From CAIKZJ01 sp964626015 (GTDB taxonomy: Bacteria; Bacteroidota; Ignavibacteria; Tepidaquicellales; Tepidaquicellaceae), in assembly GCA_964626015.1 (NCBI GenBank), contig CAZVCC010000053.1, forward strand, positions 1 to 20,900: a DNA stretch of 20,900 nt. Reading direction: 5' to 3'. Numbering within the stretch: position 1 is the first letter of the stretch; each line of letters begins with the position of its first letter. Below, in pieces: positions 7,241 through 14,030 of this stretch. A model generated the notes under the pieces. It was not told the origin of the DNA, ran no database searches, and saw only the letters and a program-made list of their open reading frames with translations. Both the position numbers and the translations under genes were made by a program.

Positions 7241-7783
7241 ATGGACAGACTAATTTCGGTTAAATCAAAAGACGATATACTCCCGCAGTACAGGCAGACA
7301 CCGATTGCCTCGTTGCTTGAATACCACAACCTTGGCAAACCGCACTCCGCTTACAGTAAAGCTCAGCTCCTTATCGGTATGTGCATGGATAACCGCAAGT
7401 CACTGCGCATTCCCGATAACTTCGCTTTCATCATCCGTGCAGGAGGAGCAAACCTTCGTTACAGCGAGTTTAAGGTTTCCTACGCAATATCTGTCGGCAG
7501 TGTAAAGCACATTGCTCTTATGGGTCACAACAAATGCGGCATGGTAAACCTTGTCTCACGCAAAAATGAATTTATCAGCGGGCTTGTAGAAAATGCCGGC
7601 TGGGAAAGCTCCAAAGCGGAAGAGCATTTCAACCAGTTTGCACCCATGTACGAAATCGGCAGTGAAATAGATTTCGTTCTAAGCGAAACAATCCGTCTTC
7701 GCAGCAAATATCCGAAAGTGAAAATTGCACCTTTGCTCTACCTTGTTGAGGATAACAATATATATTTTATTAAAGAAGACTGA
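7241..7783 (+). CDS. Beta-carbonic-anhydrase-like protein
   Basis: Resembles the beta class of carbonic anhydrases, which interconvert CO2 and bicarbonate using a zinc ion held by two cysteines and a histidine. Those residues are visible: Cys48-x-Asp50-x-Arg52 (CMDNRK) and His96-x-x-Cys99 (GHNKCG), with a glycine-rich IIRAGGAN between them. At 180 residues it is a short form, closer to the compact clade-D-like members than to plant or E. coli Can enzymes. The sequence after Cys99 diverges from typical enzymes, so activity on CO2 is likely but not certain. The ATG start has no evident ribosome site. The LOG-family gene begins 6 nt downstream, suggesting one transcript. Confidence 0.8.
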   Translation: MDRLISVKSKDDILPQYRQTPIASLLEYHNLGKPHSAYSKAQLLIGMCMDNRKSLRIPDNFAFIIRAGGANLRYSEFKVSYAISVGSVKHIALMGHNKCGMVNLVSRKNEFISGLVENAGWESSKAEEHFNQFAPMYEIGSEIDFVLSETIRLRSKYPKVKIAPLLYLVEDNNIYFIKED

Positions 7784-7789
7784 TTGTTT

Positions 7790-8368
7790 ATGAGAATCTG
7801 CGTTTACTGTGCATCCAGTCCTAAAGTTGACAAAATATACTTCGATGCCACCGAAAGACTTGCCAAAGAATTTATTAAAGAAAACATTGAAGTAGTCTTT
7901 GGAGGCGGTGCCCATGGTCTGATGGGAAAACTTGCCGATACAATCCTGAAACACAACGGCAAAATCAAAGGAATTATGCCCCGTTTTATGGATGATGTTG
8001 AATGGGGGCATCCGGGTGTTTCCGATTTTGTTTACACTGAAACCATGCACGAACGCAAAGCTAAATTCCTTCATGGTGTTGACGGGCTCGTTGCGCTTCC
8101 CGGCGGCACTGGCACGCTCGAAGAGCTCCTTGAAGCAATAACTCTCAAACGTCTTGGACTTTTCCTTAAACCCATTGTTGTTCTGAACACAGGCGGTTAC
8201 TATGACCCCCTGATTCAAATGCTTGAAAAGGCAGTCTCGCATAAATTCATGAATGAAATTCATCTACAGATGTGGCGATTTGTATCAGAGCCGGAAGATG
8301 TTATCCCCGCCGTAAAATCAGACCCGGAATGGGATAGCGGAGCAATTAACTTCGCCCTCAGCAAATAA
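7790..8368 (+). CDS. LOG-family protein (probable nucleoside 5'-monophosphate phosphoribohydrolase)
   Basis: Member of the LOG ('lysine decarboxylase-like') Rossmann family. Characterised members remove the base from nucleoside monophosphates, including cytokinin precursors; the old name lysine decarboxylase is misleading. Motifs are GGGAHGLMG at residues 38-46, HERKAKF at 87-93 and PGGTGTLEE at 104-112, which carry the catalytic Arg and Glu of the family. The frame extends to a TTG at 7784, but the ATG at 7790 gives the usual beginning MRICVYCASS and 192 residues. It follows the carbonic-anhydrase-like gene by 6 nt. The physiological substrate cannot be read from sequence. A long frame on the opposite strand (7679-8263) is a shadow. 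Confidence 0.9.
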   Translation: MRICVYCASSPKVDKIYFDATERLAKEFIKENIEVVFGGGAHGLMGKLADTILKHNGKIKGIMPRFMDDVEWGHPGVSDFVYTETMHERKAKFLHGVDGLVALPGGTGTLEELLEAITLKRLGLFLKPIVVLNTGGYYDPLIQMLEKAVSHKFMNEIHLQMWRFVSEPEDVIPAVKSDPEWDSGAINFALSK

Positions 8369-8481
8369 ATTATCTTAAAACCTTTCCCTTTCCGGTGATG
8401 TCAAATGTTTTTTACATTATCACACCAGGATAGTTTAATGTAAGTATATCTTTGCTCTTTTGTTTTGATGTTAATACAAAA
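8369..8481. other. Convergent gap with imperfect hairpin
   Basis: Between two converging genes. An imperfect stem forms from gtgat (8395-8399) plus aatgt (8404-8408) against acatt (8414-8418) plus atcac (8419-8423), with a 4 nt bulge and a five-T loop. It could act as a weak terminator, but no T tract follows the stem on either strand. Confidence 0.35.
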
Positions 8482-9189
8482 TCAATGTGTCGTCTCAAAA
8501 GATAGTGGTTTCTGTTCCTTGCTTTTCCTAAATTCTCTTTCCAGTTTTTTCTGGACATCCATTGCTTTTTCTAAATCACTCTTATGTTTCTCCGTCATTC
8601 CAATATTAGAATAAATAAGTGCTCTTTGAAGATATAATAAACTGTCATCAGGATGTTTCAGCAATAATTTGTTTACGTCTTCAAGTGCTTTTTCGTATTG
8701 TCCGCTGTAGAAATATGCAGTTGCTCTTTCCTCTATCGCAGTCAGGTACTCCGGGTTTTGCAAAAGTGCTTTGCTAAAATAAGATTCAGCAAGTTCATAT
8801 TCACCTTTGTTTTTTAGTATTACCCCTATTGCACAGTAACAATCACAGTGTTCATATCCCAGTTCTAATGCATCAATAAAAGACCTCAGCGCTTCATCTT
8901 TTCTATCTGTCTTCTTCAATGCTATTCCCATGTTGTACCTGTATTTGCCATCTTTCGGACACATCTCTGCCGCAGCACTGAAATATTCAAGCGCCTCAAA
9001 GTCCTTCTTAGCCCTGCCAAGCAGCTTTCCATTCTCGTTTAATCTTTCTGCTTGTTCTTCCGACAAAGAGCTTTTATAACTGATATTTATTTTGTGCTTC
9101 AAGATATTTACAAAAAGTTTTTCACGTAATAGTTTATTTAAAATTATTTCAGGGAAATCAATAGTGTTGAATTCAATAAAATATACCAA
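8482..9189 (-). CDS. Tetratricopeptide repeat (TPR) protein
   Basis: Three to four TPR units are visible from about residue 50 to 205, with the typical pattern of small residues and a helix-breaking Pro at repeat ends (ALEYFSAAAEMCPKDGKY, ALRSFIDALELG, AESYFSKALLQNPEY, ALEDVNKLLLKHPDD). Such proteins serve as protein-protein adaptors; the partner is unknown. A charged, probably helical tail follows. No signal peptide is evident. The start is unsure: no ATG lies in frame before residue 75, an in-frame stop sits at 9199-9201, and TTG codons at 9189 (used here) and at residue 30 are candidates. Either a TTG start or a decayed 5' end is possible. The gene is isolated, flanked by repeat-rich non-coding DNA on its 5' side. 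Confidence 0.75.
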   Translation of the reverse strand: MVYFIEFNTIDFPEIILNKLLREKLFVNILKHKINISYKSSLSEEQAERLNENGKLLGRAKKDFEALEYFSAAAEMCPKDGKYRYNMGIALKKTDRKDEALRSFIDALELGYEHCDCYCAIGVILKNKGEYELAESYFSKALLQNPEYLTAIEERATAYFYSGQYEKALEDVNKLLLKHPDDSLLYLQRALIYSNIGMTEKHKSDLEKAMDVQKKLEREFRKSKEQKPLSFETTH

Positions 9190-9332
9190 AAAGGTTTTTC
9201 AATTTCCTTATCATTATTTCTGCGTGCAATCAAATAAAATTATACTTGCCTTCGCTGTTCCCTTTTTTGCTCCTTTAGTGTTTTAGTGCTTTGGTGGTTT
9301 ATTTTCTTTTCTCCTTTTATGCTTTTCTTGTT

Positions 9333-9388
9333 AACTAACAACCAACAACTAACAACTAACAACTAACAACTAACAACTAACAACTAAT
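9333..9388. repeat. Heptanucleotide array, 8 units
   Basis: Eight in-phase copies of aactaac, with one aaccaac variant in second place and a final aactaat. Followed by ac and a pyrimidine-rich stretch. No coding meaning is evident. Confidence 0.95.
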
Positions 9389-9638
9389 ACCCCCTCTACT
9401 ATTAATCACGGCAAATATCAAAATTGGGTCACACTCAAATTTTCTTTTTTTGAGAAGTTTCACCGCTAAATAATTGATCCTACTTCACTTAAAATTTATT
9501 GTACATAATTTCTACATGACCCCATTTCCGTTTTTGTTGTTATTAATATTAGAGAAATGTTACAAGTGTTGCTATTTTTCTCACGTTTTTGGTGTTCTGC
9601 TATTTTTATGGTTCAATTCGCATGTATTTTTGCCTTGG

Positions 9639-9743
9639 AACTAACAACCAACAACCAACAACTAACGACTAACAACCAACAACTACCAACCAACAACTAA
9701 CAACCAACAACCAACAACCAACAACCAACAACTAACAACTAAT
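9639..9743. repeat. Heptanucleotide array, 15 units
   Basis: Fifteen in-phase copies of the unit aac[c/t]aac with two single-base variants (gactaac and aactacc) and the same terminal unit aactaat followed by ac as in the array 250 bp to the left. The array is exactly 105 bp with no indel. Confidence 0.95.
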
Positions 9744-9871
9744 ACACTCTAATTAGTCTCTCCTTGCGCTCTAATTAGTCTCTAAATAGTCTTGAGTCGC
9801 GGTTGTTCATATTTTTGATCTTTTCATGCTAAAACCCTCTGTTAAATCAGCTGTTAATTTCTGTTTCATCG

Positions 9872-9911
9872 TAAAAAACCCCATCCCGCTCTTTTTTCTT
9901 TGGGATGGGGT
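9872..9911 (-). terminator. Intrinsic terminator of the T9SS metallopeptidase gene
   Basis: Read on the minus strand: a perfect 10 bp stem (accccatccc at 9878-9887 pairing with gggatggggt at 9902-9911), a 14 nt A-rich loop, and then a run of T (complement of 9873-9878). It lies about 55 bp after the stop codon of the metallopeptidase gene and points the right way. Confidence 0.88.
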
Positions 9912-9964
9912 CAAAATCTTAAATTTTAACGCCAAATTTTCCGGCTTTATTTTTTGTCCTGCCC

Positions 9965-12208
9965 TTATTTCACAAGTATCATTTTTCTTGTTTCGGTGAA
10001 TTTTCCCGCTGTCAGTCTGTAAACGTACATTCCGCTTGAAAGCCTGCTGCCGTCAAATTCGTATGCGTAACTGCCCTCTGTTTTCGTTTCATTGTTTATT
10101 AGCTCAGCAACCAGCTTGCCGCTCATGTCATAAACACTCAGCGATACTGCCGATTTCTGCGGTATTACAAAGTTTATCATCGTTGACGGATTGAACGGAT
10201 TAGGATAGTTCTGCGATAGACTGAATCTCAGCGGCTCAGCACTTTGATTCGATATTCCCGATACTGTTGTTATTGAAAAATTTGTGTTCGATATGTCAAA
10301 GAAAATATTGTCCGCTGCTTCTATCTTAATTCTTGCCGTCGTAGTCGATACCATCGGAAGATTAACAGTTGCGTTTCCGTCGTTTGGTGTGTTTGCTGCA
10401 AGCGTCGTCTCAAACGTGTTCCCTCCGTCTGTCGAAAGTTTTATGTTCACGTTAGCGCAGTTAACTGGTGCTATGTTTGTGTTTGCAGCATCCCATGTAA
10501 TAGTCTGCGGTATGTTTGCGTTAAGCGTTACTGCAGTGTTTGGCGACGTTACCAAAAACGGTCCTGCTGACGCTGTTACGGCGTATGATATGTATTCAAA
10601 CCCGACGCCCCCACCGCCTGCTTTGCTATCCCTCGCAACGAGTACAAAAGAAAGATTTCTTGTGTATGTCGGAAGTACTTCGCCTATTACCTGAACATTA
10701 TTGAGCAGACTTGATAACTTCGGAAATGTTCTCGTCCCCGTTGTTACAGGATTGAACGACCTGAAAAGAGGTGCGTTTCCTGAAGGTGCGTTCCAGCTTC
10801 CAGCAGGTCCTAAATCATACTGTTCCCAGCAGTAAGTAAGCGGGTCATTGTTAGGGTCAGTTGCTGTTCCCGTTAATGTAAAAGGTGTTGAAATCGGTAT
10901 CGTCTGTCCCCCTGGTCCGAGTGTTACAACTGGATTGTTGTTTCCCGTGTTTGTAACAACAGCACATGAGTTTCCTCCTCCGTTTGAAAACTGTATTATT
11001 TCATCAAGACTCTTTGCTACAAAATAAGGGTCGCTGTTGTTCTGAAGGTTGTTAGGCGAACAAATTCCTGCATAAGCCATTATAGTCGAACCGCTTCCGG
11101 GCTCGTATGCCGTTCCAGCATTTCTGTTACCTCCGCCGCAGCTTCCTGTCGTTGAGTTGAACGTGTGATTGCCGCCGTACTGATGTCCCATTTCATGTGC
11201 TACGTAATCTATGTAAAATGGATCTCCCGTTGGCGATGGAAGCCCCGTTACTCCGCCTGCTTTCTGGCTTCCGCAAACACTGCCAAGGTATGCAACCCCG
11301 CCTCCGCCAGTGCTGAATACGTGTCCAATGTCGTAATTTGCCGAACCTATTATGTTGTTGCATGTGGTTATGTTCTGGCTAAGCATTGCGTTTCCGTTCG
11401 TGTTTGAATATGGATCGGTTGATGCATTCGTATATATAAGTAAATCATTGTTTGCAATAAGCACCATTCTTATTGACGCTTCTTTTTCATAAACACCGTT
11501 GACTCTGTTGAGCGCTGTAACTACTGCCGCAAGTCCCGCAGCTACCGTGCCTCCGTGAAACGTTGTGTATTCACCAGTCGTTGCTATTGCAGTCCTGTAT
11601 GTTCTTAGCTGTCCTTCAAGCATTACCCTTGTCTTTCCGTGCTCGTGTTTTGCATCATCTTCTTTGCTCACTACATCACAGTGAAAATCGTTTCTCGGTA
11701 TTAGATTACTTTTGTAATAACTTATGTAATTATATATGTCACCTTTTGCATAAGGGTCAATGAATATTGTACTTCCTGCCGTAAGTATCATTGCATGAAA
11801 ACCCGATGGAGTTATGTCAATCTTTGCTGATGCATACGGGTCGTCTACACCTTGCGCTGTGTATGTCTTAATTTCTTGATACTTTATGGCGAGTGCCTCT
11901 TCCATAACAGGTGAGTCAGTAATTCTGAACCTGCCAAAACCTCCGTCCGGCAGCGGAAGATAAAGTATTGTGTTCGAGTTGCTTGCAAATACATTTTTCT
12001 CCTGCGGCGCTGAATTAAGCACAGTCTTTATTTCCGGTATGTTCAGGATTAAAGTTCTGTATTCTTGAGGAATAATAACCCTTTCCCCCTGTGTCTGTAT
12101 ATTCTGTCTTGGGATGTCCTGCCAGTATGATACGCTCTGAGCATTAAGAGTCATAAAAGTGCTTAATAAAATTACAAGCACCATTAGATGTTGAAACTTT
12201 TTGACCAT
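9965..12208 (-). CDS. Secreted reprolysin-like zinc metallopeptidase with T9SS C-terminal sorting domain
   Basis: A 747-residue exported protease. An N-terminal signal peptide (KK followed by a hydrophobic stretch, cleavage probably after LNA at residue 23) is followed by a propeptide-like region to about residue 195. The metzincin-type catalytic domain has the zinc motif HEMGHQYGGNH at 338-348 (His338, Glu339, His342, His348) and a Met-turn Met377 in IMAYAG. Two beta-rich, Ig/fibronectin-like segments follow (about 430-640). The last ~88 residues form a type A T9SS sorting domain: NYPNPFNPST, then VYDMSGK, SSGMYVYRL and a C-terminal KMILVK. It is therefore expected to cross the outer membrane by T9SS and be released or anchored at the surface. 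It is monocistronic: terminator downstream, divergent gene upstream. Natural substrate unknown. Confidence 0.93.
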   Translation of the reverse strand: MVKKFQHLMVLVILLSTFMTLNAQSVSYWQDIPRQNIQTQGERVIIPQEYRTLILNIPEIKTVLNSAPQEKNVFASNSNTILYLPLPDGGFGRFRITDSPVMEEALAIKYQEIKTYTAQGVDDPYASAKIDITPSGFHAMILTAGSTIFIDPYAKGDIYNYISYYKSNLIPRNDFHCDVVSKEDDAKHEHGKTRVMLEGQLRTYRTAIATTGEYTTFHGGTVAAGLAAVVTALNRVNGVYEKEASIRMVLIANNDLLIYTNASTDPYSNTNGNAMLSQNITTCNNIIGSANYDIGHVFSTGGGGVAYLGSVCGSQKAGGVTGLPSPTGDPFYIDYVAHEMGHQYGGNHTFNSTTGSCGGGNRNAGTAYEPGSGSTIMAYAGICSPNNLQNNSDPYFVAKSLDEIIQFSNGGGNSCAVVTNTGNNNPVVTLGPGGQTIPISTPFTLTGTATDPNNDPLTYCWEQYDLGPAGSWNAPSGNAPLFRSFNPVTTGTRTFPKLSSLLNNVQVIGEVLPTYTRNLSFVLVARDSKAGGGGVGFEYISYAVTASAGPFLVTSPNTAVTLNANIPQTITWDAANTNIAPVNCANVNIKLSTDGGNTFETTLAANTPNDGNATVNLPMVSTTTARIKIEAADNIFFDISNTNFSITTVSGISNQSAEPLRFSLSQNYPNPFNPSTMINFVIPQKSAVSLSVYDMSGKLVAELINNETKTEGSYAYEFDGSRLSSGMYVYRLTAGKFTETRKMILVK

Positions 12209-12525
12209 TATTTGTTATTTTTGATTTTTGGTATAGAGCTAAAACATATTTTCATATTTAATAATTCTCTTCATTTCTTCATTGTTATATACTGCTCCTT
12301 CCCTTTTTGTTTTGCTATACCAGCATGTGTTCTTTGCGTCTGCTGTGACAGAGTTTCAGTTTAAATCCGGTTATGTACGATGTTCTTCCAGTGTGAATCA
12401 TATTCTTTCTGTGTATATCAGTGTGCGTTCTTAACAACAGATATCAATCCGCTATCCATTAAGAGTTTCTTTATCTATTATTTTTTAACGTCAAATAACT
12501 TATTTTTAATGAATAAATAATTTTC
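12209..12525. other. 317 bp divergent promoter region
   Basis: Separates the leftward metallopeptidase gene from the rightward envelope operon, so it should hold promoters for both. The last 60 bp before kdsD are strongly A+T-rich, as is the stretch beside the metallopeptidase start. No clear -10/-35 or Bacteroidetes-type hexamers stood out, and I found no gene, riboswitch or strong hairpin. Confidence 0.6.
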
Positions 12526-13500
12526 ATGCAAAAAGATATAAGAAACGCTCGGGACGTTGTCCTTAAAGAAAAGAAAGAAATTCAGCTCCTGCTTAATAGG
12601 TTTGGAGAGAAACGGTTTCAAAAGAACTTTTCTTCTGCAATCGATTCAATCTTTAAATGTAAGGGGAAAGTAGTAATTTCTGGTGTCGGGAAAAGCGGTA
12701 TAATAGCCCAAAAGATGGCTGCTACTTTCAATTCAACCGGTACTCATTCGGTTTTTCTTCATTCTGCCGACAGCATACACGGCGACCTTGGTATCGTTGA
12801 AAATGGTGATGTAGTTGTCCTTATATCCAAAAGCGGTGAATCGGAAGAAATTAAAAATCTTATTCCCTATCTAAAAAATATTAAAACTAAAATCGTTTTA
12901 ATCACTGGTAACCTTAAATCTGCTCTTGCTAAAAACTCTGATATTATAATTGATGCTTCCGTTAAAGTAGAAGCATGTCCGCATAACCTTGCACCGACTT
13001 CTTCTTCTACCGTGACACTTATTATCGGCGATGCACTTGCTGTTGCACTCCTGCAAAAGCGCGGTTTCACGAAGGAAGATTTTGCATTCCTGCATCCGGG
13101 AGGAGTTCTCGGAAGAAAACTTCTTCTTAAAGTCGAGGATATTATGGTTATGGATAAGAATATTCCCGTCGTTAAAAAAGATGCAAAGCTTAAAGATGTT
13201 ATTTATGAGATGTCTTCAAAACGGCTTGGCTGTGCAGTTGTGATGGATAGAAACAAAATTGAGGGATTTATAACTGACGGTGATATACGCCGTCTGCTGG
13301 AGAATGATGTCGAAGTAAGGTCTGTGCTCGCAAGACACCTGATGAACAAAAAACCTAAAACCATTCAACGGGAAACACTTGCTAAAACAGCACTTGAAAT
13401 CATGGAGAAGAATAAAATTACTCAGCTTATCGTAATTGATAAATTTAAAAAACTTTCGGGGATTCTGCATATTCATTCTCTTATTGAACTCGGACTTTGA
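12526..13500 (+). CDS. kdsD: D-arabinose-5-phosphate isomerase (KdsD/KpsF family)
   Basis: Converts ribulose 5-phosphate to arabinose 5-phosphate, the first step toward Kdo, the sugar joining lipid A to the LPS core. The 324-residue protein has a sugar-isomerase SIS domain (about 40-180) with GVGKSG at 53-58, HGDLG at 85-89, SKSGES at 101-106 and ACPHNLAPTSS at 150-160, then HPGGVLGRKL at 190-199. Two CBS domains (about 205-260 and 268-324) complete the usual architecture. First gene of the envelope operon; its TGA stop overlaps the ATG of lptC by one base. KdsD and KpsF cannot be told apart by sequence alone, but the lptC/OstA neighbours favour the LPS role. Confidence 0.95.
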   Translation: MQKDIRNARDVVLKEKKEIQLLLNRFGEKRFQKNFSSAIDSIFKCKGKVVISGVGKSGIIAQKMAATFNSTGTHSVFLHSADSIHGDLGIVENGDVVVLISKSGESEEIKNLIPYLKNIKTKIVLITGNLKSALAKNSDIIIDASVKVEACPHNLAPTSSSTVTLIIGDALAVALLQKRGFTKEDFAFLHPGGVLGRKLLLKVEDIMVMDKNIPVVKKDAKLKDVIYEMSSKRLGCAVVMDRNKIEGFITDGDIRRLLENDVEVRSVLARHLMNKKPKTIQRETLAKTALEIMEKNKITQLIVIDKFKKLSGILHIHSLIELGL

Positions 13501-14030
13501 TGCGTCTTGTTTATTCTTACATATTAATCCTTCTTTTCGGGATAACGCTCTCCTCCTGCGAAAATAAGTTCGTTCCCCCAAAAACAGAACTGAATTCGGA
13601 AGAGATTCCTGAACAGGAAAGCTGGAATTCATCAGTCGCATTTTCGGATTCTGGTAAGGTTAAAGCTATTCTTCGTGCAGGACATATTATGGCTTTCAAC
13701 AAGAAAGGATATACCGTGATAGACAGCGGTGCTAGAGTTGATTTTTACAGGGATAAGCTCATTGTATCAACTCTTACGAGCAGAAGGGGAAAAATTCTTG
13801 AACCCTCAAAGAATATTGAAATATATGACAGTGTGGTAGTGGTTAATAATGAAGGAAGTATCCTGAAAACACAAAAACTCTTCTGGGATAATCAGACCCA
13901 AAAAGTTTCCACAGAAGAATACGTAAAGATTAAGACTCCAAAAGAGGAAGTCGAAGGTATCGGTTTCATCTCGGACCAGAACCTTAAGAACTATACGATT
14001 TTCAAAGTAACAGGAACCTTTAGCGAGTAA
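13500..14030 (+). CDS. lptC: LPS export ABC transporter periplasmic protein LptC
   Basis: Part of the Lpt bridge that carries lipopolysaccharide from the inner membrane through the periplasm. The 176-residue protein starts with a hydrophobic leader ending in a lipobox, LSSC at residues 17-20, so it may be a lipoprotein instead of the single-span form known in E. coli. The rest is beta-rich (AFSDSGKVKAILRAG, GARVDFYRDK), as expected for the OstA/LptC jellyroll fold. A TTG three bases earlier is also open, but the ATG at 13500 that overlaps the kdsD stop (TGATG) is the likely start. Its TAA overlaps the next ATG in the same way. Assigned by size, leader, fold signature and neighbours; direct sequence conservation in this family is low. 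Confidence 0.85.
   Translation: MRLVYSYILILLFGITLSSCENKFVPPKTELNSEEIPEQESWNSSVAFSDSGKVKAILRAGHIMAFNKKGYTVIDSGARVDFYRDKLIVSTLTSRRGKILEPSKNIEIYDSVVVVNNEGSILKTQKLFWDNQTQKVSTEEYVKIKTPKEEVEGIGFISDQNLKNYTIFKVTGTFSE

Larger units (their letters stand above)
9190..9964. other. 775 bp non-coding, repeat-filled region
   Basis: Between two leftward genes. It holds a degenerate copy of the left-edge repeat motif (ttagtgttttagtgctttgg, about 9275-9294), two heptanucleotide arrays (9333-9388 and 9639-9743), a 15 bp direct repeat ctctaattagtctct at 9747-9761 and 9769-9783, and a terminator at 9878-9911. The promoter of the TPR gene must lie at its left end, but I cannot assign it. I see no gene. Confidence 0.8.

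Noticed and set aside
7679..8263. 194-codon frame opposite the LOG-family gene
   Set aside because: It lies fully on the reverse of a gene with clear catalytic motifs and shows no domain of its own.
9333..9743. Origin of replication or iteron array
   Set aside because: The heptamers are contiguous simple repeats without DnaA-box-like spacing, and no replication gene is near.
10284..10694. 136-codon plus-strand frame inside the metallopeptidase gene
   Set aside because: Antisense shadow of a long gene with signal peptide, zinc site and sorting domain.
13216..13641. 141-codon minus-strand frame across kdsD and lptC
   Set aside because: Antisense to two well-supported genes; no recognisable domain.
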